64,000 bases of DNA from Bdellovibrionaceae bacterium UBA1609 (lineage in GTDB: Bacteria; Bdellovibrionota; Bdellovibrionia; Bdellovibrionales; UBA1609): positions 1 through 64,000 of the forward strand of contig DCMZ01000012.1 of the NCBI GenBank assembly GCA_002321895.1. Reading direction: 5' to 3'. The position numbers and the translations under genes were made by a program. Numbering within the stretch: the first letter of the stretch is position 1; every line of letters starts with the position of its first letter. Below the pieces are notes generated by a model. It saw only the letters and a list, made by a program, of their open reading frames with translations. It did no database searches and was not told the origin of the DNA. Below, in pieces: positions 8,505 to 17,890 of this stretch.

Positions 8505-10715
8505 TTAATCGCCCTGTTTTTCGACCTGTGCCACCTTCAATTGTAGCGGCCAATGTGGAAAGGCAATGGGCTGTGAGGGTTGTCCTAGGGCTTGGTAAAA
8601 AATCATATTCCGCATAACCAGTCGAACATAGCTTCGAGTTTCACTGTAGGGGATATCTTCTATGAACTCTATTGAATCGCCACGGTAACGTGTTCGCATC
8701 CATCCCTGAATGGCTTTCTCACTAGCATTGTAGGCCGCTACAGAGGGGATGAATTGTGAGTCGTTGCGTTTAAGCAAGCGATTTAAGAATGAGGCACCCA
8801 AAGGGATATTGACTTCAGGCTTGTAGAGGTCACTGGTCTTTTCCATGGGGATGGCATGTTCGGCAGCCATCATCTTGCCCACTTTGGGCAGGAGCTGCAT
8901 TAAGCCAAAGGCATCCGCAGGGCTTCTCGCATATTCATTAAAAGCAGATTCTTGTCGAATGATGGCATAAATCAATTCCGCAGGAACATTAAATTTTTGG
9001 CTGGCATTTTCTACCATTTGCAGGTGAGGGCGTGGGAACACCAATTCAGGATATTCGTTTAAAAACCGTTCTCTGTCTTTTCCCGACAGGCCACCCAATT
9101 GTTTAAACAGATTTAAGTATTCGCCATTTTTGGCGTAGTAAGAAAAAAGCTCTAGCCAATCATTGTTAGTGGCTTTTTCTGATTGTCTGAGTTGGCGGGC
9201 AACATGATTGAGGTATCTTCCGCCCACATCATTTTCATCAACGGCCACCAACCACTCAATATAAGCTTTGTTAAAAAAACCATATTTTGAGGTGTCGTCA
9301 AAAAACATGTTTGCTAATTTTTGAGTTTGCTTCAGTTGAATCGGGTGGCCCAGAGCACGCTTGGCTAGCAGGCCATAGTACCCCATTGAGTCTTCACCAG
9401 ATAGAATTCGAAACTGTTCATTGGAGTCTTCAATTCGATTTGAATTTTCAAGGGCTTTTGCGAGCCAAAAGCGATAGCGAGATTTTCGAAAATCACTGGG
9501 CGTGTCCTTGATAAGTTCCTCAATAACGCCAATGACTTGTCTGTAGCGTTTAGTCTTATAGAGGTTCCATGCTAGAAGCCACTGAATGTCTTCACGAAAC
9601 TCTTCAGAGATTCCCGGTTGGTCCAAAGCATGTTCGAACCATCGGATGGCCGTATTGAAATGTCTACGTTCTTCGCGCATGCGACCTTTTAGCCAATACA
9701 CTGTGGCGAGAGAGTAGGAATTTTTAAGTTGTCGTTCGAGCTTACTGAGTAGGGCTCTTGCTTTACCGGCTTGATCTTTCGTCCATAGGGATCGGACCAC
9801 TCTAATTTGGGAGTCATGATACAGTTGAGTTAAGGATTTGTTTTTCTTGTTTCGAGACCATTTCTTTTCAATAAATCGTCCATATCGATTCATGGATTCG
9901 ATGTATTTAACATCGTCACGCATAAGTTTATGAGTTTTGGCGATGCCATAAATAGCTCGTGCTTTCTCGGCCACCGAAAACTTTTTATGGCTTACAATTC
10001 TTTCGTAGTAATCAATGGCGGAGGCAAAGTTACGACTTCTGCGGAGGTCATTGGCTATTCGTAAATACTGAAGCCGACTTGGTTTTGGAGTGTATCGAGG
10101 GGCTAGTTTGTAGAGACGTGCCTCCATAGAGCTCGCCATTTCTTCATTATGTAAAACTCTAGCCTTTTCTAAAGCCAGCTTGGTGAGGTTGACCTTTTCT
10201 CGCATTGGGAGTGCTAACTTCGACTTCTCAAAAGCAAAGCGCATGGTATCAAAATCGTCTTCTCGTATCATCGAATTGTTAAGCATGATGTTGAGCTTGC
10301 TGTTCTTAAGCCATGGATTGACTTCTGATGTGTGTAATTCGGAAAGTAAGTTGATATCTGCAGAGAAGGGACGGCAGGTGGAGTGGGCATGAAGAAAGCT
10401 GAGTTCGTTTAATGGAAAAAGGGGATCTCTAGCGAGTTGTACCCAATGGCTGCAAGCCCTTTGCGGGTCGGTTTCATTCAATAACTCCGCCAATTTATAA
10501 CGCGTGTACCAAACTTTACTTATTTGACTGGGATCTCTGAGGTTTTGTTGTTCGAGCCATTTTGTAAGGCGCTCGGAATCTGAAAAATCAAACTTTTGTA
10601 TAAAGGCATGGGGAGGCATCACCTGCTTCGACGTGGGCATGTGATCTATTGTCGTACGTCCGGTGAAAACCGTCGCCAGAGCTGCCAATGATGCTAAAAC
10701 TATCCATCCCCTCAT
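8505..10715 (-). CDS. slt: Soluble-type lytic murein transglycosylase
   Basis: The enzyme cleaves peptidoglycan between MurNAc and GlcNAc with formation of 1,6-anhydro ends, in the periplasm. The 736-residue protein has a signal peptide (first 20 residues) and a long alpha-helical superhelix with TPR-like repeats (about 40-560). The C-terminal SLT domain has catalytic Glu589 (IIRQESAFN) and the FGLMQLLPKVG and NIPLGASFLN motifs. This is the architecture and approximate length of Slt70. The ATG has no ribosome binding site and lies in one arm of an inverted repeat (10708-10737). A TATACA-like -10 element ends a few bases upstream, so initiation is unusual. No other start keeps the signal peptide. 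Confidence 0.92.
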   Translation of the reverse strand: MRGWIVLASLAALATVFTGRTTIDHMPTSKQVMPPHAFIQKFDFSDSERLTKWLEQQNLRDPSQISKVWYTRYKLAELLNETDPQRACSHWVQLARDPLFPLNELSFLHAHSTCRPFSADINLLSELHTSEVNPWLKNSKLNIMLNNSMIREDDFDTMRFAFEKSKLALPMREKVNLTKLALEKARVLHNEEMASSMEARLYKLAPRYTPKPSRLQYLRIANDLRRSRNFASAIDYYERIVSHKKFSVAEKARAIYGIAKTHKLMRDDVKYIESMNRYGRFIEKKWSRNKKNKSLTQLYHDSQIRVVRSLWTKDQAGKARALLSKLERQLKNSYSLATVYWLKGRMREERRHFNTAIRWFEHALDQPGISEEFREDIQWLLAWNLYKTKRYRQVIGVIEELIKDTPSDFRKSRYRFWLAKALENSNRIEDSNEQFRILSGEDSMGYYGLLAKRALGHPIQLKQTQKLANMFFDDTSKYGFFNKAYIEWLVAVDENDVGGRYLNHVARQLRQSEKATNNDWLELFSYYAKNGEYLNLFKQLGGLSGKDRERFLNEYPELVFPRPHLQMVENASQKFNVPAELIYAIIRQESAFNEYARSPADAFGLMQLLPKVGKMMAAEHAIPMEKTSDLYKPEVNIPLGASFLNRLLKRNDSQFIPSVAAYNASEKAIQGWMRTRYRGDSIEFIEDIPYSETRSYVRLVMRNMIFYQALGQPSQPIAFPHWPLQLKVAQVEKQGD

Positions 10716-10737
10716 TACTAGATTGTATAATGAGGGG
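10708..10737 (-). promoter_or_regulatory. Inverted repeat covering the slt start codon
   Basis: Perfect 10-bp arms (CCCCTCATTA and TAATGAGGGG) are separated by 10 bases. The slt ATG is inside the downstream arm. In RNA this would be a stable hairpin hiding the start codon. In DNA it could be an operator, because a TATACAAT-like -10 sequence lies in the loop region. Confidence 0.5.
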
Positions 10738-10809
10738 AGGAGTTTTCACAAGTCCAAGACCCAAATTCTCAGATGGCGCCAAGCAGAAGCCCAATTACGA
10801 GATTGTTTC

Positions 10810-11694
10810 TTAATAGTTGCCTCGCTCCAGTCGAGCAATGCGCTCTTCCAAAGGCGGGTGTGTAGAGAATATTTTTGATAACAAGCCAACAGGTTTGTTG
10901 CTGATCTTTAGTGTTGCCACAGCTTTGTCGCTAGTATCTACGTAGTCCATTGTACGTTGCAGTTTTCTTAGTCCAGCGATCATCTTGTCCCGTCCAGCGA
11001 GTCGCGCGCTTCCAGCGTCGGCACGGAATTCACGCCATCTCGAAAAAGCATTAACTACGATGGATCCCAATAGACCAAACACAGTCAAGAGGGCGTAGTA
11101 GGCAAGAAATGAGGTGGCTCCACCGCCACGATCGTCGTTACTGGCGATCATTCGACTTACAATGTGAGCGGCCAGATAAACCAAGGTGTTCATAACGCCT
11201 TGAATGAGTGTCATAGTAACCATATCACCATTGGCCACGTGAGCCACTTCGTGGGCAATCACACCTTCCAGTTCATCTTTATCCATCGCATTTAAAATGC
11301 CACTGGATACAGCGACTAAAGAGTTGTTTTTACTGGGGCCCGTCGCAAAAGCATTGATTTCAGGCGATTCATAAACGCCCACTTCAGGCATTTCTTTGAT
11401 GCCTGCCCGTCGAGCGTGCTCGTACACCTTTTCCACGACCCAGGTCAGGCGGGGGTCACGAGTGTTGCGATCAATAATTTGAACTCTGTGGAAAGTTTTA
11501 GCCATCCACTTTGATGCAAATAGTTGAAAGAATGAACCACCAAAGCCAAGCAGTGTACACCAAATTATCAATCCCTGGTAGCTCGAGGTATCTACACCGA
11601 AATAAGCACCCAGGATGGAAAAAACGATTCCAAAGGTAATAACAACCACAACGTTAACTAAAATCAGAAAAAAGGCTCTCTTTAAAAAAGTCAT
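10810..11694 (-). CDS. htpX: HtpX family membrane zinc metalloprotease (heat shock)
   Basis: HtpX degrades misfolded membrane proteins in the inner membrane, usually under heat-shock or envelope-stress control. The 294-residue protein matches the family length. It has two N-terminal hydrophobic segments, the zinc-binding HEVAH at residues 148-152, further hydrophobic segments around 160-215, and the downstream zinc-ligand Glu in WREFRADAG. The ATG at 11694 follows a strong AAGGAGGAG site. An upstream in-frame ATG at 11751 is possible by length, but it overlaps the predicted -35/-10 region (11732-11761) and has no ribosome binding site, so I reject it. The gene is preceded by a heat-shock-type promoter like those of dnaJ and dnaK. 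Confidence 0.95.
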   Translation of the reverse strand: MTFLKRAFFLILVNVVVVITFGIVFSILGAYFGVDTSSYQGLIIWCTLLGFGGSFFQLFASKWMAKTFHRVQIIDRNTRDPRLTWVVEKVYEHARRAGIKEMPEVGVYESPEINAFATGPSKNNSLVAVSSGILNAMDKDELEGVIAHEVAHVANGDMVTMTLIQGVMNTLVYLAAHIVSRMIASNDDRGGGATSFLAYYALLTVFGLLGSIVVNAFSRWREFRADAGSARLAGRDKMIAGLRKLQRTMDYVDTSDKAVATLKISNKPVGLLSKIFSTHPPLEERIARLERGNY

Positions 11695-11731
11695 ATACTT
11701 CTCCTCCTTAACAGGACGCAGACTTAGGTGT

Positions 11732-11761
11732 AAAATGGGTCCATATTCCACTTCGTCAAGG
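11732..11761 (-). promoter_or_regulatory. Heat-shock (RpoH-type) promoter of htpX
   Basis: The minus strand shows CCTTGACG, 14 bases, then CCCATTTT. This resembles the sigma-32 consensus CTTGAAA-N13/14-CCCCATNT. The same -35 octamer and spacing recur in front of dnaJ and dnaK. Predicted transcription start is near 11724. Confidence 0.65.
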
Positions 11762-11837
11762 TCACTTTACAAAATATTGGTGCCCATTTGCAACAGAGTT
11801 CGGAATAATAAACCTATTGTAATATAAGGGGTTTGCA

Positions 11838-13424
11838 GTGCGTTGGCCGTTCTTTGGATTGTCTTTTTTAATATTTTCTCTAGTTGCGATCATTAGCTAC
11901 TATTGGCTGCCATTTGTTTGGACGTTGGTGGTGTTTATTCCGCTGTTTTCCGTCGGTGTGGTCGATCTTATGCAGACCAAAAGAGCGGTTCGGAGAAATT
12001 TTCCGGTTGTTGGTAACATAAGATATTTATTTGAAATGATTCGTCCTGAACTTCAACAGTACTTTGTGGAATCAGATACGAATGGACGTCCTATAAATCG
12101 AGAGTATCGCTCTATTGTTTACCAGAGGGCAAAGGGACAGTTACAAACCAGAGCGTTTGGAACAAAAAATGATCTTTACGATGTAGATGCTGAGTGGGTG
12201 AGTCATTCCATGAACCCCACCACCATAACCCTGGACGATGTGCGCGTCGATATTGGTGGACCTCAATGTAAAAAGCCCTACAGTTGTAGTGTTTTTAATA
12301 TCTCTGCAATGAGCTATGGTTCATTGAGTGCTCCAGCTGTAGAAGCCTTGAATTTGGGTGCCGCCAAAGGTGGGTTTTGTCACAATACGGGTGAAGGTGG
12401 GATTTCTCCCTATCACCTCAAAGGGGGAGACCTATGTTGGCAATTAGGTACTGCTTATTTTGGTTGTCGTACACCAGAGGGAAACTTTTGTCCGCAGACC
12501 TTCAAAGAGAAAGCCAATTGGCCTCAAGTTAAAATGATTGAGGTAAAAATATCTCAAGGAGCAAAGCCTGGAAAGGGAGGGATGCTTCCGGGATCTAAAG
12601 TGACACCAGAAGTGGCCGAAATTCGAGGCGTGGAAGTGGGCAAGTCTGTTCTTTCTCCTCCTGGTCATACAGAGTTTGATGATCCTAGAGGACTGCTTAA
12701 CTTTATTGCCAAGTTACGAGAGCTATCTGGTGGTAAGCCAGTGGGCTTTAAAATTTGTATCGGTAAGAAATCGGAGTTTCTATCACTGTGCAAGGCTATG
12801 AAGGAGACCAAGATCTTACCCGATTTTATATCGGTAGATGGCTCCGAGGGTGGAACAGGAGCTGCTCCTCTAGAGTTTATAAACTCAGTGGGAATGCCCT
12901 TGAACGATGGACTTTCATTTGTTCATGACTGTCTTCGTGGATTTGATTTACGAGATGATATAAAAATCATAGCTTCCGGAAAGGTTATAACGGCCTTCCA
13001 TATGGTAAAAAAGCTTTCCTTGGGAGCTGATGTTATTAACTCAGCGAGGGGAATGATGCTAGCCCTAGGCTGCATACATGCTTTGGCCTGTAACACAAAT
13101 AAATGCCCTGTAGGAGTGACGACCAATGATCCTGAGCTTACTCGTGGGTTACACATTCCCAGTAAAGCAGAGCGAGTGGCACGTTATCATGCAGACACGG
13201 TTCATGCATTGGCAGAAATGATCGGAGCCATGGGGATAGAAAACACGGCGGAAGTGCGCCGACAGGACCTTTACAGAAGAAACGAGCAGGGGTTGGTGGA
13301 AACTTTAGATAAGCTTTATCCTTGCCTAGATGTAGGAGCTCTCATCGATCCTGAACAGGTGGCTCAGTTGTCTTCCGAATGGCAATTTCTGTTAAATCAA
13401 GCCTCAGCCGATAGGTTTTCGTAG
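11838..13424 (+). CDS. FMN-binding glutamate synthase family protein (orphan GltB domain 2-like)
   Basis: The 528-residue protein has two hydrophobic segments at its N-terminus (about residues 3-45) and then a glutamate-synthase central/FMN domain. Motifs include AMSYGSLSAPAVEALNLGA, the HNTGEGGISPYH segment, KPGKGGMLPG, SVDGSEGGTGAAPLEF, and a cysteine cluster near residue 418-425 (ACNTNKCPVG) typical of the [3Fe-4S] site. It lacks the glutaminase domain of GltB. Such orphan proteins are common in bacteria and their reaction is not settled. The GTG start has AAGGGG 6 bases upstream. It is divergent from htpX. A possible weak terminator lies at 13557-13583. Confidence 0.88.
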   Translation: MRWPFFGLSFLIFSLVAIISYYWLPFVWTLVVFIPLFSVGVVDLMQTKRAVRRNFPVVGNIRYLFEMIRPELQQYFVESDTNGRPINREYRSIVYQRAKGQLQTRAFGTKNDLYDVDAEWVSHSMNPTTITLDDVRVDIGGPQCKKPYSCSVFNISAMSYGSLSAPAVEALNLGAAKGGFCHNTGEGGISPYHLKGGDLCWQLGTAYFGCRTPEGNFCPQTFKEKANWPQVKMIEVKISQGAKPGKGGMLPGSKVTPEVAEIRGVEVGKSVLSPPGHTEFDDPRGLLNFIAKLRELSGGKPVGFKICIGKKSEFLSLCKAMKETKILPDFISVDGSEGGTGAAPLEFINSVGMPLNDGLSFVHDCLRGFDLRDDIKIIASGKVITAFHMVKKLSLGADVINSARGMMLALGCIHALACNTNKCPVGVTTNDPELTRGLHIPSKAERVARYHADTVHALAEMIGAMGIENTAEVRRQDLYRRNEQGLVETLDKLYPCLDVGALIDPEQVAQLSSEWQFLLNQASADRFS

Positions 13425-13556
13425 GCCTATCTCGGCGATTATCCGCGGGGGTGTAATGGTTCAATGGCCCCTGCTAAGATCCACTGTAAATATCTAGATT
13501 CAATGAAAATTATTCAGTCACCTAGAACCGTCCAAAAAACGTCAAAGCCATAGAAA

Positions 13557-13583
13557 GAATTCACTGGTTAGAGTGAATTTTTG
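13557..13583 (+). terminator. Possible terminator between the FMN enzyme and prc
   Basis: AATTCACT and AGTGAATT form an 8-bp stem (13558-13565 with 13572-13579) followed by a short T run. The stem is AT-rich, so it may be weak. Confidence 0.4.
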
Positions 13584-13664
13584 GCTGTACTCAATCCCGT
13601 TCGATTTGGGGATGGTACGTCCATTGAAATGTCACTGTCATTAATTGTGAGTTAGGCGGAACGT

Positions 13665-15545
13665 TTGAGATTAAAAGTTTGCGTTGTTGGTTTTGCGGTG
13701 TCTCTGTTGTTGGTGTTTTCCAGTTACCAACAGCACTCTATTGTGGAAGAGTCTTTGGAATGTGCTGAGGTTCGATCGCTTGTTCATAAGTTATACGATC
13801 GGCATGTGGAATCATTGAACTCCAGCCAAACCTTTGAAAGTTACTATTCAGAAATCTATGATCGAGGGCTTTACGAGCTTTTAAATCGTGTGGACCCCTT
13901 CCGGGTGATTTATACCCAACCGGAGATACAATCATTTGCCTCTTTATCTAAAAGCCCATTATTTGATTGGGTGGATAGTCCACTCACTTGTGATGACTAT
14001 CTCAAATTTACTGCTCGAGCTCAGAAGAATTTGCACAAGCTCAGTCGACAACTGATTGAAGTGGTAGACAGAACACCTGTAAAAAACTTAGAGAAATTGT
14101 CTAAGGATTTTGAAAACTACCTAACGCAGAAAGATGTTTGGCCGGCGGACAATCAACAAAGACTTTTATTGCTTAAGTCTTTGTTTGCCAGTGCATTTTT
14201 AGAAGCTTCAGAGCACGAAGCTCATCCTGAAGGTCAAAGGCGATTAGCCAAACGATTGTTTTTAAGGCGTTTTGAAGATCTGCATATAAGAACTCAGAAG
14301 GAACTTTCAAATGTAGTAATGAAGTCGGTGGTTGCCACTATGGATGCGCATAGCCGGTTTTTCACCGATGATGAATATACGGAAGCGATTCGATCCTTGA
14401 TGTCCACTTTTGTGGGGGTTGGAATTGTTGTTGCTGAAGTGGATCGTGGTTACAAAGTTCTAGAGTTAATCGAAGGTGGGCCTGCAGCAGAAGAAGGGCT
14501 TTTAAAAGTTAACGATATTCTCATTCGAGTGGAAGAAGTTTCGATTGCGGGTGAGCGTCGTGAAGTATTGGCAAAGCTTCTTGCCGGTCCATCAGGATCA
14601 TTGGTGAATGTTACTGTGCTTGATGGTGATGGTATTCGAGAATTAGACTTAACACGTGGGCCAGTGCGCACGGCCAGTTCAACTATTGAATATGAACTCA
14701 AGCCAGTGGGTGGAAAACTACTGGGGAGAATCAAGCTTGAGCATTTCTATACAGATGATCGTGGAGTGGAGAGCTCTTATTCCGATTTTTCTGGCGCGCT
14801 TAAAACCTTGGTTCAGCAGGGTGCCGAGGGGCTTGTGATTGATCTTCGCGATAATGGTGGCGGTGTTCTTAGTGAAGTTGTGAATATTGCCGGTCTGTTT
14901 ATCGACTCTGGTCCGATTGTGTTTGAGTATGGCACTTTAAAGCAGGGCCTTTCTACCTATGAAGACACTGATAATACTTCGCTTTTTCGCGGCCCTCTAG
15001 TGGTGTTGGTGAATGAGAATTCGGCCAGTGCGGCTGAGATCCTTGCAGGGGTTCTGAAAACCTATCGACGAGCTGTGATTGTAGGATCAGAGCAAACCTA
15101 TGGTAAAGGCACCATTCAGGAAATTGGTCCCATCCAAAATATTTCAGACAGTACGTCTATAGGTGGGGGAGTTAAACTCACTGTAGGTTATTATTATCTT
15201 CCCAATGGAGAGTCTGTTCAGTTTGATGGAGTGAAGCCTGATATTAAGGTTTCGGATTTAGATACGAGCCTAGAGTTAGAGAGAAATCTGCCAATGGCAT
15301 TGGAAAAGCCAGTGGACATTGGGTTGGAGTTTAAGCCTTACACTCCATGGATGAATTCTAAACAGTTTGGCAACTTGGTAGATTTTGTTTCGGCTGATCA
15401 GAAGGCGCAAAAGCTACTTGAGATCGATGCGGAGGGAACACAAAAGGATTCGCCTCTAAATACGGCTTACCAAACTCTTTCCGGAGCTGTGGACTACTTT
15501 AAGCTCTATTTGCCAGGGTTAGTGGCGGCCAAAGCTGAGAAGTGA
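13665..15545 (+). CDS. prc: Carboxy-terminal processing protease (S41, Prc/CtpA type)
   Basis: A periplasmic tail-specific protease. The 626-residue protein begins at a TTG preceded by AGGCGGA and has a signal peptide (about residues 1-20). A helical N-terminal domain is followed by a PDZ domain at about 245-330 (FVGVGIVV, GGPAAEEGLLKVNDILI). The S41 domain follows with GLVIDLRDNGGG near residue 388 and the Ser/Lys catalytic dyad, Ser455 in NENSASAAE and Lys481 in YGKGTIQ. Length and domain order fit Prc rather than the shorter CtpA. It is convergent with clpA. In Gram-negatives such enzymes process envelope proteins and regulate peptidoglycan hydrolases, and several hydrolases are encoded nearby. 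Confidence 0.93.
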   Translation: MRLKVCVVGFAVSLLLVFSSYQQHSIVEESLECAEVRSLVHKLYDRHVESLNSSQTFESYYSEIYDRGLYELLNRVDPFRVIYTQPEIQSFASLSKSPLFDWVDSPLTCDDYLKFTARAQKNLHKLSRQLIEVVDRTPVKNLEKLSKDFENYLTQKDVWPADNQQRLLLLKSLFASAFLEASEHEAHPEGQRRLAKRLFLRRFEDLHIRTQKELSNVVMKSVVATMDAHSRFFTDDEYTEAIRSLMSTFVGVGIVVAEVDRGYKVLELIEGGPAAEEGLLKVNDILIRVEEVSIAGERREVLAKLLAGPSGSLVNVTVLDGDGIRELDLTRGPVRTASSTIEYELKPVGGKLLGRIKLEHFYTDDRGVESSYSDFSGALKTLVQQGAEGLVIDLRDNGGGVLSEVVNIAGLFIDSGPIVFEYGTLKQGLSTYEDTDNTSLFRGPLVVLVNENSASAAEILAGVLKTYRRAVIVGSEQTYGKGTIQEIGPIQNISDSTSIGGGVKLTVGYYYLPNGESVQFDGVKPDIKVSDLDTSLELERNLPMALEKPVDIGLEFKPYTPWMNSKQFGNLVDFVSADQKAQKLLEIDAEGTQKDSPLNTAYQTLSGAVDYFKLYLPGLVAAKAEK

Positions 15546-15597
15546 TCCGGTCGTCTTGTTTTAGCTCAACACAGGCGACGGACTTTTCTCCCAGCGT

Positions 15598-17868
15598 TTA
15601 CTTAGCTTTTGTGGTGACTTTTAATTTATTTTTTTCCGTATCCACATGAACGGTACCGCCGCTCTTCAGGTCCCCGAATAGAATATCATCCACAAGTTTC
15701 TTTTTAATGTGTTCATCGACGACGCGAGCAAAAGGACGAGCGCCGTAGGCGGGGTCGTATCCTTTCTCAAACAGCCACTCAACCGCAGAGTCCGACACCT
15801 CAAGCTCAATCTTCTTTTTACTTAGCTGATCGCCTAACAGTCCGACAAATTTACGGACCACTTGCAGAAGTTGAGTTTTCGGCAATTCTTGGAACTCGAT
15901 GATCGAGTCCAAGCGATTTAAAAACTCCGGTCGAAAAGATTTTTTAATAGCTTCAATGGACTTCTTGCTCGAGGATTGCTCATGGATTCCAACGCTTCTT
16001 TGAGCCGCTTCAAAAGCTCCGGCGTTACTGGTCATGATGAGTATAACGTTTTGGAAATCGGCCATCTTACCATTGCTATCTGTGAGTTTACCGCTATCCA
16101 TCACCTGGAGAAGCAGATTTAACAGATCTGGATGGGCTTTTTCGATTTCGTCCAATAACACCACTGAGTAGGGGTGTTTAGTTACGGCGTCAGTGAGCAG
16201 TCCACCTTCTTCGTAACCTACGTATCCCGGAGGAGCTCCTACCATACGCGATACAGAATGTTTCTCCATATACTCACTCATGTCAAAGCGTAGGAACTCC
16301 ACTCCTAAGAGGCGAGCCAGCTGCTTAGAAACCTCGGTTTTCCCTACACCCGTTGGACCTGCAAAGAGATAGCTGCCCGTAGGTTTTCCCTCATGGCCGA
16401 TGCCCGTTCGGTTCATTTTAATTGAAGCTACAAGGCTTTCCACGGCGTCATCTTGTCCAAACACAACTTTTAAAAGCTCTTCTTTAAGATTCTTTAACTG
16501 ATTCTTGTCTGAGGAGCTGACGGTTTGGCTCGGGATCTGCGCCATAGAAGCAATCACCTTTTCCACTTCAGTGACGCCAATGGTTTTACGAGCTTTGCCT
16601 TTAGTCTTCATTCGGATGCGGGCTCCAGCTTCGTCAATCACATCGATGGCTTTATCTGGGAGCTGCCGCCCATGAATATATTTGGAGGATAAGTCCACGG
16701 CCGCAGCCAGTGCGGGACGAGTGTACTTTACGTTATGATGCTTTTCATAATGTTTTTTAAGGCCCATCAAAATATCAATGGCTTGGTCTCGAGTGGGTTC
16801 AGTGACATCGATTTTCTGAAATCGACGAGAAAGAGCGGGATCTTTCTCAAAGTGATTGCGGTATTCTTTGTAGGTTGTAGAACCTATGCAGCTTAATTTT
16901 CCATCGGAGAGCATGGGTTTCAATAGATTAGAGGCATCCATTGAGCCTCCGGAAGTGGCTCCGGCTCCAACTACAGTATGAATTTCATCAATGAAGAGTA
17001 TCGCATTGGTTCGACTTTCTAATGATTTGAGAACGCCTTTGAGGCGTTGCTCGAAATCTCCACGGTACTTGGTCCCGGCCAGTAGTGAGCCCATATCCAA
17101 GGCAAACACTTCCGCCTTTTTAAGCGTATCTGGAACTTCACCATCAACTATCATCTGCGCGAGTCCACCAGCAATGGCTGTTTTACCCACTCCCGGTTCA
17201 CCAACGAGTAATGGATTGTTTTTTGTACGACGGGCAAGGACTTGCATGGTTCTTTCAAGAAGAAGATTTCGACCAATGAGAGGGTCAATAAGTCCTCTCT
17301 TGGCTTTTTCATTGAGGTTTTCCGCAAAGGCTTCTAAAGGGTCTTTCTCAGGATCAGTCAGAGGATCTTGTGCTTCTTTAACCTCAGAGTTTGAATCTGT
17401 GCTGGATTCCGCGCCAAACTTGCCGACCCCATGGGATACATAGTTGATCACGTCAAACTGTTCGAGTCCTTGTTTTCGCAAAAAATAGGTGGCGTGACTG
17501 TCGCCTTCATGAAAAATGGCGATGAGCACATTGGCTGGCTTCACTTTTTCTTGACCACTACTCTGTACTTGAATGGCAGCTCTTTGTAACAGGCGTTGAA
17601 AGGCCAAAGTGAGCTCTGGATTGTAATCTGCTTTTAAGCTAGCTTCCTGAGGGGCCTCCAGGGATTTTGAATAGGTGTCTTTTAGGTAAGAATCCAAATC
17701 CTTTTTTAGAGTTTCTATGTTAACAAGACACTGAGTTAAAATCTCCTGAACATCAGAATCATCGGTGAGTTGAAAAAGGATGTGCTCTAAGGTGACAAAT
17801 TCATGGCCAAATTTTTTAGCCATTGCGATTGAATCATTGAGTACTTTTTCCAATTTAGGGTCTAACAC
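15598..17868 (-). CDS. clpA: ATP-dependent Clp protease ATP-binding subunit ClpA
   Basis: ClpA is the AAA+ unfoldase that feeds proteins to ClpP. I place the start at GTG 17868, which has AAGGAG 8 bases upstream and gives 756 residues (E. coli ClpA 758). The frame extends 25 codons further up, but that part overlaps clpS upstream signals and has no ribosome binding site. Visible features are the N-terminal double Clp repeat (about 1-150), the first AAA+ domain with Walker A GEPGVGKTA (Lys229), and the second with GPTGVGKTE (Lys510), plus the LLDEIEKAHPD Walker B. It lies 22 bases downstream of clpS, so adaptor and unfoldase are cotranscribed. No clpP lies in the window. Confidence 0.96.
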   Translation of the reverse strand: MLDPKLEKVLNDSIAMAKKFGHEFVTLEHILFQLTDDSDVQEILTQCLVNIETLKKDLDSYLKDTYSKSLEAPQEASLKADYNPELTLAFQRLLQRAAIQVQSSGQEKVKPANVLIAIFHEGDSHATYFLRKQGLEQFDVINYVSHGVGKFGAESSTDSNSEVKEAQDPLTDPEKDPLEAFAENLNEKAKRGLIDPLIGRNLLLERTMQVLARRTKNNPLLVGEPGVGKTAIAGGLAQMIVDGEVPDTLKKAEVFALDMGSLLAGTKYRGDFEQRLKGVLKSLESRTNAILFIDEIHTVVGAGATSGGSMDASNLLKPMLSDGKLSCIGSTTYKEYRNHFEKDPALSRRFQKIDVTEPTRDQAIDILMGLKKHYEKHHNVKYTRPALAAAVDLSSKYIHGRQLPDKAIDVIDEAGARIRMKTKGKARKTIGVTEVEKVIASMAQIPSQTVSSSDKNQLKNLKEELLKVVFGQDDAVESLVASIKMNRTGIGHEGKPTGSYLFAGPTGVGKTEVSKQLARLLGVEFLRFDMSEYMEKHSVSRMVGAPPGYVGYEEGGLLTDAVTKHPYSVVLLDEIEKAHPDLLNLLLQVMDSGKLTDSNGKMADFQNVILIMTSNAGAFEAAQRSVGIHEQSSSKKSIEAIKKSFRPEFLNRLDSIIEFQELPKTQLLQVVRKFVGLLGDQLSKKKIELEVSDSAVEWLFEKGYDPAYGARPFARVVDEHIKKKLVDDILFGDLKSGGTVHVDTEKNKLKVTTKAK

Positions 17869-17890
17869 AATAACAACTCCTTTTATGAAA

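Noticed and set aside
11778..11796. Sigma-54-like TGGTGC...TGCA before the FMN enzyme gene
   Set aside because: GG and GC are only 11 bases apart, one short of the strict spacing seen in the four accepted sites.
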